From Acidobacteriota bacterium (GTDB taxonomy: Bacteria; Acidobacteriota; Terriglobia; Terriglobales; Acidobacteriaceae): a stretch of DNA of 32,125 bases. The stretch spans positions 1 through 32,125 of the forward strand of contig JAJYVU010000039.1 in NCBI GenBank assembly GCA_021791875.1, read 5' to 3'. Within the stretch, counting starts at the first letter, position 1. Every line of letters begins with the position of its first letter. Positions 17,501 to 24,473 of this stretch are shown piece after piece. The notes beneath the pieces were generated by a model, which was not told the DNA's origin, did not search any database, and was given only the letters and a program-made list of their open reading frames with translations. The position numbers were made by a program, and so were the translations under genes.

Positions 17501-19315
17501 CTCTTCATCGAGCTCGCCCACGCGTACGGGCTTGTCGTCTGTACCCGCAAGGAAGACGCCATAGAGGCCGCGATCAGGAATGGTACCGGCATTGAGAACG
17601 GCAAGACTTTTTGCACTTTCCCGCGGAGTGAGGACATTATCGATACGGTCCCATGTAATGCGGGGGCGCAGTTCAGAGAATTCGTCTGACGGATAGCGCC
17701 CGGAGAGCAGATCGAGAACGCCCTCAAAAGCGTTGCGCGAAAGCCGGGCAAAGGGTGCGGCGCGGCGAACGAGAGCGAACAGCTCTTCCACCATGATTTG
17801 CGGTTCTGCCGGAGGTTTGCCCTTTTCACGCGGCTCCACGACGGCAGGAGGGTGCGCCACAATCGCAACAATTTGCTGCGCCAGAACATCCAGCGGATTG
17901 CGCAGGTAGCGCGTCGCCTCAACCAGCCTTTCGTGCATGGCGCGCGTCACCGCTGCGCAGGCAACCAGGTCGGCGCGATACTTGGGAAAGATGATGCCGT
18001 CGCTGGGTACGCCCACGTGGTGGCCCGCACGTCCGATGCGCTGCATGCCACTGGCAACCGATGGCGGCGCCTCTATCTGAATCACCAGATCGATCGCGCC
18101 CATGTCGATGCCGAGTTCCAGCGACGAGGTTGCGACCAGTGCGCGAATCTTGCCTGCCTTGAGAGACTCCTCAATTTCCGCGCGCTGCACTGCGGCGAGT
18201 GAGCCATGATGCGCGCGGGCCAGCGGCTCTCCAGCAAGCTCATTGATCGCTCCCGCGAGCCGTTCGGCAAGCCGCCGGCTGTTGACAAAGAGCAGCGTCG
18301 ATTGGCGCTCGCGGATGATCTCCACCAGCCGTGGATGGATAGCGCTCCAGATCGAGGTTCGCCTGGGGCCATCTGCAACCGGACTGAGAGACGCCTCTTC
18401 CAACTGGCCAAGCCTGGCCATGTCCTCCACCGGCACTTCTACTCGCAGATTGAGTTGCTTGGGCTCGTGCGCCTGCACGATGGTGACGGGGCGAAATGTG
18501 TGCGGAGGCTCATCGTTCCTGATCCATTCGGAGGCTGCCTGCGGCACGCCCACAGCCGCCGTCGACGAAGACTGGTCACTGTTTTCTGGATCTGAAGGCG
18601 ACTCAGCTCCGGCCAGAAAGTGCGCCACTTCTTCGAGCGGACGCTGCGTGGCAGAGAGCCCGATACGCTGCAGCGGCTTTCGGGCGATTGCCTGTAATCG
18701 TTCCAGGCTGAGTGCAAGGTGCGCACCGCGTTTGGTGGGAACGAGTGCGTGAATCTCGTCGATGATGACAGTCTCGATGGTGCGCAGCGCAGCTGCCGCC
18801 TCAGAAGTGAGCAGAAGGTAGAGCGACTCCGGCGTGGTGATGAGAATATCGGTGGGCATCCGGCGAAAGCGGCTCCGCTCACGCTGTGGAGTGTCGCCGG
18901 TACGCACACTGATCTCCGGCCGGTGAACGGGCACGCCACGACGCGCAGCCAGGTCGGCAATCCCTGCCAGCGGAGTGCGCAGGTTGCGTTCGACATCGAC
19001 GGCCAGCGATTTGAGCGGGCTGATGTAGAGGATCCGACAACCACGCTCCTCGGGAGCATCATGCAGCATCAGACGGTCAAGGCACCAGAGGAACGCCGTC
19101 AGCGTCTTCCCGGTCCCGGTCGGTGCAAAGATCAGAGTATTCTCGCCACGCGCAATCGCAGGCCAGCCCATGCTTTGCGGCGCCGTCGGGCGGTCGAAGG
19201 CGCCGCGAAACCACGCTGCCGTGACCGGATGAAAAACTTCGAGCACGCGTGAGGCCTCGTCTTTGGCCGGAATGGATCTGGTCCTCGCAGTTCGGGTTTT
19301 GCGGGTTTCTGCCAC
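14576..19315 (-). CDS. lhr: Lhr-family ATP-dependent helicase, full length
   Basis: Lhr is a superfamily-2 3'-to-5' DNA translocase/helicase linked to DNA repair. The 1579-residue protein has motif I APTGTGKT (64-71), Ia SPLKSLA (99-105), II DEIH (186-189), III SAT (221-223), the second RecA domain with SSLELGIDMG and QRIGRAGHH, then the long winged-helix/beta-barrel Lhr core and the extended C-terminal region; length equals full bacterial Lhr (about 1500). A Ser/Asp-rich insertion (about 237-265) interrupts the first domain just after motif III. The start appears to be GTG (19313-19315) with only a distant GGAG; a slightly different start is possible. It is divergent from the cdd operon by 183 bases. 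No metallophosphoesterase or ligase partner lies beside it. Confidence 0.93.
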   Translation of the reverse strand: MAETRKTRTARTRSIPAKDEASRVLEVFHPVTAAWFRGAFDRPTAPQSMGWPAIARGENTLIFAPTGTGKTLTAFLWCLDRLMLHDAPEERGCRILYISPLKSLAVDVERNLRTPLAGIADLAARRGVPVHRPEISVRTGDTPQRERSRFRRMPTDILITTPESLYLLLTSEAAAALRTIETVIIDEIHALVPTKRGAHLALSLERLQAIARKPLQRIGLSATQRPLEEVAHFLAGAESPSDPENSDQSSSTAAVGVPQAASEWIRNDEPPHTFRPVTIVQAHEPKQLNLRVEVPVEDMARLGQLEEASLSPVADGPRRTSIWSAIHPRLVEIIRERQSTLLFVNSRRLAERLAGAINELAGEPLARAHHGSLAAVQRAEIEESLKAGKIRALVATSSLELGIDMGAIDLVIQIEAPPSVASGMQRIGRAGHHVGVPSDGIIFPKYRADLVACAAVTRAMHERLVEATRYLRNPLDVLAQQIVAIVAHPPAVVEPREKGKPPAEPQIMVEELFALVRRAAPFARLSRNAFEGVLDLLSGRYPSDEFSELRPRITWDRIDNVLTPRESAKSLAVLNAGTIPDRGLYGVFLAGTDDKPVRVGELDEEMVFESRTGETFILGASTWRIDEILPDRVLVSPAPGEPGKMPFWHGDSSGRPLEFGRRIGALVRELREMPSNAAVSRLVREHDLDAQAAENLLRFLADQENVTVTVPDDRNIVIERIRDELGDWRVCVLTPFGSSIHMPWAMAVAGRIRAAGGPDVEAMWADDGFVLRFPDTDQAPNTDLLLLNPSEAVELVLHQLGSTSLFAAKFREAAGRALLLPRRSAKGRAPLWQQRKRAYDLLSVASRYPAFPLLLEAYRECMRDVFDMPAFLDVLHSIQEQQVRVHVVDTRTPSPFAASLLFSYVANYIYDGDAPLAERRAQALSIDQDQLRELLGDADLRELLDADAIAEVEEQIQLLHDTQRVRTADGMHDLLLRLGDLSRKDLARRLVSKELMRSLDRLIRARRVLQVKIAGEQRWIAAEDAARYRDALGIALPKGLAATLLAPVEQPVLELVRRFARTHGPFTLSEVTRRFELDAHSAEDALHALVLDGRILEGAFRPGGVHREWCDAEVLRLIRRKSLAKLRKEVEPVEQQMLARFMTHWHGLLQPRRGLDALLDTVELLQGAPLPASLLESAILTARLAKYSPGDLDTLIAAGEVAWCGIEPLGEHDGRIALYLADRMPALLPPRFSRIEPLAPREQQILHTLARGGAMFFTQLHDSAGGGFPGETLDALWNLVWQGLVTNDALHALRAYVARPSTSRSAKRQHNAPAFRSRRTTPPAAQGRWTLTPIADRPTAAQQTEWSHASAHQLLQRYGVLTREAVAQENLPGGFSAIYDVLKALEESGRIRRGYFVAGLGATQFALPAAVDLLRSLRNNPEPDKPELVSMAATDPANLYGSILRWPQSSIDGEGALEAAQRPLARVAGATVSLRNGQLIAYLRRNNPNLQVFFPADEPDRSNTARDLAVFLAARVQEELHHEEARRHGGLVISSVNGEPIHLHWFARFLADAGFSLSPQGFHMRRSPAAASSAWDLLE

Positions 19316-19498
19316 CAGTCTGAGGATAGCTCCGGCGCGGTGCGGCGGTTTGTGATGGCGCAGCCGTGACGTGCCGTCGCACCGGGCTAGATCTATTGCC
19401 GGCTCGATCCGTGCAGTGACATTCGTGGATACGGTCTTGGAAATTGCACTCCTGCTGACAGGGACGATTGCGGTTCAGCGCGGGACGGGGTAGCCTCA

Positions 19499-19918
19499 GT
19501 GACGATGGCTCCTGCGAATGACGCACTTCCGCGGCTGCGCGAGCTGGCTGAAGAGGCCGCGACGCATGCCTATGCCCCCTACTCGAAGTTTTCAGTGGGC
19601 GCGGCGCTGCTCTGGGACGATGGCGTGACCGTGACCGGATGCAACGTCGAAAATCTCTCTTTTGGCCTGACCAGCTGCGCGGAACGGAATGCGGTCTTCC
19701 GCAGAATCAGCGAACGGGGCGCCGGCGCAAAAATAGTCGCGATTGCGGTAACAAATCCGGCGGGCGAGATGTGCGCGCCCTGCGGCGCGTGCCGCCAGGT
19801 GCTGCACGAATTTGCCGCGCCCGATGCAGCTATTACCTACCGCATCCCCGGCGGGTGGGCCACTCGGCCTTTTGCCGAGTTGCTGCCGGACGCCTTCGTC
19901 ATGGAGCGCAGGAACTGA
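19499..19918 (+). CDS. cdd: Cytidine deaminase
   Basis: Cdd hydrolyses cytidine and deoxycytidine to uridine and deoxyuridine. The 139-residue protein is the short, tetrameric bacterial type. It has PYSKFSVGAAL near the N-terminus, the zinc/catalytic motif SCAERNAVF (Cys ligand and catalytic Glu) and the second zinc motif PCGACRQ. The annotated GTG (19499) and an ATG at 19505 are both possible; a GGGG about ten bases before the GTG slightly favours it. It is the first gene of the nucleoside-salvage operon; deoA starts 12 bases after its stop. Confidence 0.95.
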   Translation: MTMAPANDALPRLRELAEEAATHAYAPYSKFSVGAALLWDDGVTVTGCNVENLSFGLTSCAERNAVFRRISERGAGAKIVAIAVTNPAGEMCAPCGACRQVLHEFAAPDAAITYRIPGGWATRPFAELLPDAFVMERRN

Positions 19919-19930
19919 CTGGAGCGACGG

Positions 19931-21283
19931 ATGCACGCGGTTGACCTGATTCGAAAAAAGCGCGACGGCCAGGAACTCACCGCCGAGGAAATTCGCTGGC
20001 TGGTCGAGGGCGCGGCGCGTCAGAGGATTCCCGAGGAACAGTTGGCCGCTTGGCTCATGGCCGCGTGGCTGCGCGGGCTCTCGCTGGCGGAATTGGATGC
20101 GCTGACCATGGCAATGCGCGATTCCGGCGAGGTGCTGGACCATGTGCCGCTCGGGCGCTTCACCGTGGACAAACACTCGACTGGTGGAGTGGGAGACAAG
20201 ACTTCGTTTCTGGTGGCGCCGATTGTCGCGGCCGCCGGGCTGGCGGACCCGATGATCAGCGGCCGTGCGCTGGGGCACACGGGAGGGACGCTGGATAAGC
20301 TGGAGTCGATCCCCGGTTACCGCACGCAGCTTTCCGCTGAAGAAATGCAGCGAGTGCTGAAGCGGTGCGGCTGTTCCATCGTGGGGCAGACGGCGGGCCT
20401 GGTTCCGGCCGACCGCGTGCTCTATGCGCTCCGTGACCGCACGGCTACGGTCGAAAGTCCGTATCTGATCTGCGCCTCCATCACGAGCAAGAAACTGGCG
20501 GCCGGCTTGCACGCACTGGTGCTGGACGTGAAGACAGGCTCGGGCGCATTCTTGCGCGACGAAAAAGACGCGCAGTTTCTCGCTGCACTGATGGTGGCGA
20601 CCGGTGAAAGCGCGGGAACGCGCACGGCTGCCGTGATGACCGACATGAGCCAGCCACTGGGGCGGTATGCCGGCAACTGGGTGGAGATTCAGGAGGCCGT
20701 CGAATTGCTGCGTGGCGAGCGGCCCGCGCTCAGCGAGGATCTGCGCCATGTATCGCTCACCCTGGCCGGGTGGATGATCCACCTCGGCGGCAAGGCGGCT
20801 TCGCCCGAGGAGGGCTGTGCGCTCGCCGAGATGAAACTCGTCGATGGATCGGCGCTGGCTGCATTTCGCTGCATGGTTGAGGCGCAGGGCGGCGATTTGC
20901 GGGCATTGGATAATCCGGGAGCCTTTCACCGGCCTCGGATACGCAAAACGATCGAGGCCCAGCGGAGCGGGTTCTTCGCTGCTATCGACTGCACGCAGGC
21001 AGGCTGGGCCGTACAGCGGCTGGGGGCCGGGCGCGAGCGCGCCGGCGAACTGGTGGAAGCGCATGCCGGCTTGGAAATGCACGTCAAACTGGGCATGCCG
21101 GTCGTTGCGGGGCAGCCTCTCTATACGCTCTTTTCGCAAAAAGAGGAACGGCTGGCCGAACCGGAACAGTTGCTGGACAAGGCGGTCGTGATTGCCGACG
21201 AGCCGGTCGTGCCGCCGGCGCTGGTAGGGCAAATCATAACCAGCAAGAATAAAAAGCTGTTTCTCGAGCGTGCGGACCAATAA
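19931..21283 (+). CDS. deoA: Pyrimidine-nucleoside (thymidine) phosphorylase
   Basis: This enzyme splits thymidine, deoxyuridine or uridine with phosphate to the base and (deoxy)ribose-1-phosphate. The 450-residue protein has the family signature DKHSTGGVGDKTS (about 77-89), SGRALGHTGGTLDKLES in the phosphate-binding loop, and KTGSGAF in the central domain, plus the C-terminal alpha/beta domain. The family divides into thymidine-specific (DeoA) and broad (Pdp) enzymes; I cannot settle which this is. With Cdd upstream, cytidine and deoxycytidine can be routed to uracil plus sugar phosphate. The ATG is 12 bases after cdd. Confidence 0.94.
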   Translation: MHAVDLIRKKRDGQELTAEEIRWLVEGAARQRIPEEQLAAWLMAAWLRGLSLAELDALTMAMRDSGEVLDHVPLGRFTVDKHSTGGVGDKTSFLVAPIVAAAGLADPMISGRALGHTGGTLDKLESIPGYRTQLSAEEMQRVLKRCGCSIVGQTAGLVPADRVLYALRDRTATVESPYLICASITSKKLAAGLHALVLDVKTGSGAFLRDEKDAQFLAALMVATGESAGTRTAAVMTDMSQPLGRYAGNWVEIQEAVELLRGERPALSEDLRHVSLTLAGWMIHLGGKAASPEEGCALAEMKLVDGSALAAFRCMVEAQGGDLRALDNPGAFHRPRIRKTIEAQRSGFFAAIDCTQAGWAVQRLGAGRERAGELVEAHAGLEMHVKLGMPVVAGQPLYTLFSQKEERLAEPEQLLDKAVVIADEPVVPPALVGQIITSKNKKLFLERADQ

Positions 21284-21323
21284 GATAGGGTTTTCCCTTT
21301 AGTTACGATTGCAGGAGAGCAAT

Positions 21324-22562
21324 TTGGGTCGATTCACCGGCGTCCTTGGTCTGCTTACGATGCTGTTGCTGGCATGGTTGTTTTCGACGAATCGCAAGGC
21401 GATTCGCTGGAGAACTGTAGCCTGGGGCCTGGGGCTGCAAATCCTCTTTGCCTTCCTCGTACTGCGAGTGAATGCGGGCCGCGAGGTGCTGGCCGACGCC
21501 GGAGCCGGCGCCAACAAGCTGCTGGATTACGCCTTTGACGGATCGGCCTTTGTCTTTGGCGAACTGGGCAAGAAGCACTCGTCGATGGGTTCGTTCTTTG
21601 CCTTCCAGGTGCTGCCCGCAATCATCTTCATCTCGGCCTTCTTTGCCGTTCTTTACTACTTCGGGATCATGCAGCTCATCATCCGCGTGTTTGCGCGGGT
21701 GATGCAGTGGACGATGAAGATTTCCGGAGCGGAAAGCCTGAATGTCGCGGCCAGCGTTTTTATGGGCCAGACCGAAGCTCCGCTCACCATTCGGCCCTTT
21801 TTGCCGGATGCGACCCAGTCGGAGCTGATGACGATCATGACCAGCGGCATGGCGCATGTTTCCGGCGGCATCATGGCGGCTTACATCGCCTACGGCATCT
21901 CGGCCAAGCATCTTTTGGAGGCGGTCGTCATGACCGCGCCGGGCACAATTCTGATTGCCAAGATGCTGGTTCCCGAGACGGCTACGCCGACCACCGCCGG
22001 TATGGTTCACATCCCCAAGGAGCAGGAGCACAAGGAAGAAAACCTGCTCGGGGCGATTGCGCGAGGCACCATCGACGGCGGCAGGCTGGCCTTGAATGTC
22101 GGCATCATGCTCATTTCGTTCATCGCGCTCATTTCGCTCCTGAACGGCATGATGGGCGGGGTTCACAACCTGCTGGCGGGCTGGCATATTCCTTTCCCGA
22201 CGAGCCTGAATGAGATTCTAGGATTTTTCTTCGCCCCCATTGCGTGGCTGATCGGCATTCCCTGGAAGGATGCCCATGTTGTCGGCAACCTGCTGGGAAC
22301 GCGGATGGTCATCAATGAACTCGTGGCCTATTCTTATCTGGGTGCACAGAAGGCAATGATTTCGCCACGGTCGTTCACCATTGCCACCTTTGCGTTGTGC
22401 GGATTCGCCAATCTGAGTTCGATTGGCATCCAGATCGGCGGCATCGGGGCGCTGGCGCCGAACCGGCGCAACGATCTGGCCAAACTGGGGCTGCGGGCGA
22501 TGCTGGCCGGAACCATGGCCAACCTGATGTCCGCATCGATTGTGAGTGTTTTCCTGAGGTAA
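21324..22562 (+). CDS. nupC: Concentrative nucleoside transporter (CNT/NupC family)
   Basis: CNT proteins import nucleosides with H+ or Na+ across the inner membrane. The 412-residue protein has about ten hydrophobic helices and the family motifs ESLNVAASVFMGQTEAPL (nucleoside/cation site), LNVGIMLISFIALI, and ALCGFANLSSIGIQIGGIGALAP near the C-terminus. TTG at 21324 is chosen over an in-frame TTG at 21309 because AGGAG (21313-21317) then sits six bases upstream. The gene lies inside the salvage operon, 40 bases after deoA, with punA starting five bases after its stop; it presumably supplies the substrates of all the enzymes around it. Confidence 0.93.
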   Translation: MGRFTGVLGLLTMLLLAWLFSTNRKAIRWRTVAWGLGLQILFAFLVLRVNAGREVLADAGAGANKLLDYAFDGSAFVFGELGKKHSSMGSFFAFQVLPAIIFISAFFAVLYYFGIMQLIIRVFARVMQWTMKISGAESLNVAASVFMGQTEAPLTIRPFLPDATQSELMTIMTSGMAHVSGGIMAAYIAYGISAKHLLEAVVMTAPGTILIAKMLVPETATPTTAGMVHIPKEQEHKEENLLGAIARGTIDGGRLALNVGIMLISFIALISLLNGMMGGVHNLLAGWHIPFPTSLNEILGFFFAPIAWLIGIPWKDAHVVGNLLGTRMVINELVAYSYLGAQKAMISPRSFTIATFALCGFANLSSIGIQIGGIGALAPNRRNDLAKLGLRAMLAGTMANLMSASIVSVFLR

Positions 22563-22567
22563 GAAAC

Positions 22568-23410
22568 ATGGGCATTGGCGCATTTTCTGAGTCGGTGGAA
22601 GCTGCCGCGTATGTGCGCGGAAGGACCAAGCTGCGGCCGCGTGTCGCGGTGGTGCTGGGATCGGGCCTGGGTGGCTTCGGCTATGCGCTCGACGAACTGA
22701 AGCATCTTCGCTTTTCCGAGGTCCCGCATTTTCCGGTGTCCACGGTCTATGGGCACGGAGGGCAGCTGGCAATCGGCAGGGTGAACGGCACGCCGGTGGC
22801 GGTGATGCAGGGGCGCGTGCATGCCTATGAAGGATTCAAGGCCGCGCAAGTGGTATTTCCGCTGCGGATGCTGCGGCAACTGGGCGTCGAAAAAGTGATC
22901 CTGACTAATGCCGCGGGCGGCATTCGCGAGGGGTTGCAGCAGGGCGACTTTGTGCTCATCCGGGACCATATCAACATGACCGGGATGAATCCGCTGGTGG
23001 GGCAGAACGATGAGCGCTTCGGGCCGCGGTTCATCGACATGAGCGAGGCCTATTCGCCGCGGCTGCGGGCGCTGGCACAAGAGGTGGCAAAGTCGCAGGG
23101 ATTTGCGATGAAGGAAGGCATTTACATGAGCGTGCTGGGGCCGAGTTTTGAGACCCCTGCAGAGATTCGCGCCTTCCGAATGCTGGGGGCCGATCTGGTC
23201 GGCATGTCCACGGTGATGGAGACGATTGCCGCGCGCCATATCGGGATGGAAGTGCTCGGGATCTCCTGCGTGACCAATCTTGCCGCGGGGCTGCAGGCAG
23301 AGCCGCTGAGCCATGAGGAGGTTCTGGAGACCGGCGCACGGGTGGAAGAAAGGCTCCAGGGTCTGCTGAAAGCCCTGGTCCCCCGCGTGGCAGAAGGCTG
23401 CTCGGAGTGA
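22568..23410 (+). CDS. punA: Purine nucleoside phosphorylase (trimeric type)
   Basis: This enzyme cleaves inosine and guanosine (ribo- and deoxy-) to purine base and sugar-1-phosphate. The 280-residue protein is of the trimeric PNP class, with GSGLGGFG (31-38), GRVHAYEG (82-89), LTNAAGGI (112-119), and GPSFETPAEIR with the base-binding Glu199. Met213 (VGMSTV) and Asn237 (CVTNLAAG) match human PNP Met219 and Asn243, which predicts 6-oxopurine preference. The ATG at 22568 has GAGG just upstream within the end of nupC; the frame upstream of this lies over nupC and is not real. The stop overlaps the next gene start (GTGA). Confidence 0.95.
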   Translation: MGIGAFSESVEAAAYVRGRTKLRPRVAVVLGSGLGGFGYALDELKHLRFSEVPHFPVSTVYGHGGQLAIGRVNGTPVAVMQGRVHAYEGFKAAQVVFPLRMLRQLGVEKVILTNAAGGIREGLQQGDFVLIRDHINMTGMNPLVGQNDERFGPRFIDMSEAYSPRLRALAQEVAKSQGFAMKEGIYMSVLGPSFETPAEIRAFRMLGADLVGMSTVMETIAARHIGMEVLGISCVTNLAAGLQAEPLSHEEVLETGARVEERLQGLLKALVPRVAEGCSE

Positions 23411-24054
23411 AGCGTGCGCTGGTGATCGGGGTCGGCGGCTGTTCCGGCTCCGGCAAGACGACGCTGGCCCGCGAACTGGCCCGCGAACTGAACGGCATCC
23501 ACTTCCAGATGGACCATTACTACCGCGACCTGGGCCACTTGAGCTACGAGGAGCGGCGCGTCCAGAACTTTGACGATCCGAGCCTGATTGAGTCAGATCT
23601 GCTCGTGGATCAGTTGCGGCAGCTTGCCAGCGGCAAGCCCATCGAGCAGCCTCGCTACGACTTTGCGACGCATACCCGACGGCCGGGCGTCTTTGAGCGG
23701 ATAGAGCCTTCGGCGTGCGTGGTGGTGGACGGGATTTTCGCGCTGCATTTTCCGGGTCTGCGGGAGCTTTACGACCTGAGCGTCTATGTCGAGGCTCCGG
23801 ACGAGGTCTGCTATGCGAGGCGGATGGCGCGCGACGTGCGCGAGCGCGGCCGGACGGAGGCCTCGGTGGCCCAGCATTACGCGGCCACGGTGCGTCCGAT
23901 GGCCGAGAAGTACGTTCGACCGTCCGGTCAGTTTGCGATGCTCACGGTGCGGGGGACGGAGTCGCTGGACTGGTCGGTCGAGGCGGTGCTGGGCGCGCTT
24001 CGGCAGCGTGAAGGGCACGGCGATGGCCACCCGGTTTCGCCACAGCACATTTAA
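23407..24054 (+). CDS. udk: Uridine/cytidine kinase
   Basis: Udk phosphorylates uridine and cytidine to UMP and CMP using ATP or GTP. The 215-residue protein has the P-loop GCSGSGKTTLAREL (about 11-24), the uridine-binding MDHYYRDL segment, NFDDPSLI, PRYDFATHTR and the LID-like region ARRMARDVRERGRT. GTG start overlaps the punA stop by three bases. It is the last gene of the salvage operon and is followed by a duplicated AT-richer block and a strong terminator. It competes with the phosphorylase for uridine, so the operon provides both salvage and breakdown. The C-terminal tail (His/Gly-rich) is not part of the fold. Confidence 0.93.
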   Translation: MKRALVIGVGGCSGSGKTTLARELARELNGIHFQMDHYYRDLGHLSYEERRVQNFDDPSLIESDLLVDQLRQLASGKPIEQPRYDFATHTRRPGVFERIEPSACVVVDGIFALHFPGLRELYDLSVYVEAPDEVCYARRMARDVRERGRTEASVAQHYAATVRPMAEKYVRPSGQFAMLTVRGTESLDWSVEAVLGALRQREGHGDGHPVSPQHI

Positions 24055-24065
24055 AAAGCTTTGGA

Positions 24066-24211
24066 GCCCCCTCGTTTTTGTGGGTATGTGATTGATTCTA
24101 AAAAATCGACTACTGAAGAAATTCTGTCGCCCCCGGCACATTTTGTGGGGAAGTGGTTGATTTCAATTGATTTACTGGATGACTAGTCTTGTAAGTCGTT
24201 TAGAATCAATC
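24066..24211. repeat. Imperfect 63-base tandem duplication with inverted repeat
   Basis: Two copies begin with GCCCCC at 24066 and 24129. Shared landmarks, in order, are a TTTTGTGGG run, a GTGrTTGATT block and an ACTGrAkGA block. In addition GATTGATTCTAAA (24090-24102) is perfectly inverted at 24199-24211, and the pairing continues to CGACT/AGTCG with a four-base insertion. Base composition is richer in A/T than the surrounding genes. Confidence 0.5.
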
Positions 24212-24238
24212 GCTGGTTAGCGGGAATACCTCGTCCGC

Positions 24239-24288
24239 AGACACCTCTCAAAAAAAAAGCGGCCTAAGCGGCCGCTTTTTGGGGTGTC
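24239..24288 (+). terminator. Strong intrinsic terminator of the nucleoside operon
   Basis: AAAAAGCGGCC (24254-24264) pairs perfectly with GGCCGCTTTTT (24270-24280) around a five-base loop, with an outer GACACC/GGTGTC pair (24239-24244/24283-24288). The A-tract and T-tract make it usable in both directions. Confidence 0.85.
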
Positions 24289-24349
24289 TCTAAGTTCAAG
24301 ATAGCAATTTCAGCCCTAATTCCCGGCGGGACTGGCCGTCGAGGCGTTC

Positions 24350-24369
24350 GCGTGCTTCGCACGCCTTTT
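24350..24369 (+). terminator. Small hairpin followed by TTTT
   Basis: GCGTGC (24350-24355) pairs with GCACGC (24359-24364), three-base loop, then CTTTT. It may be a back-up terminator for the nucleoside operon. Confidence 0.35.
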
Positions 24370-24473
24370 CCCTACCCTTACTTTCAGGATACCAATCCGA
24401 GGGTTAATTGCCGGCGAAATGGGTGTTCAGCGTGCTGGCTACGGTCATCCTGTGGTGGATGCCAGGGTTGCGG

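Larger units (their letters stand above)
24055..24473. other. Intergenic region between udk and the GH31 gene
   Basis: These 419 bases lie between convergent genes. They hold the tandem duplication, the strong udk terminator at 24239-24288 and a second smaller hairpin at 24350-24364. I see no tRNA, no credible protein frame and no recognisable riboswitch. Confidence 0.6.

Noticed and set aside
19592..21280. 562-codon minus-strand frame opposite cdd and deoA
   Set aside because: Spans two well-supported genes on the other strand; no domain recognisable.
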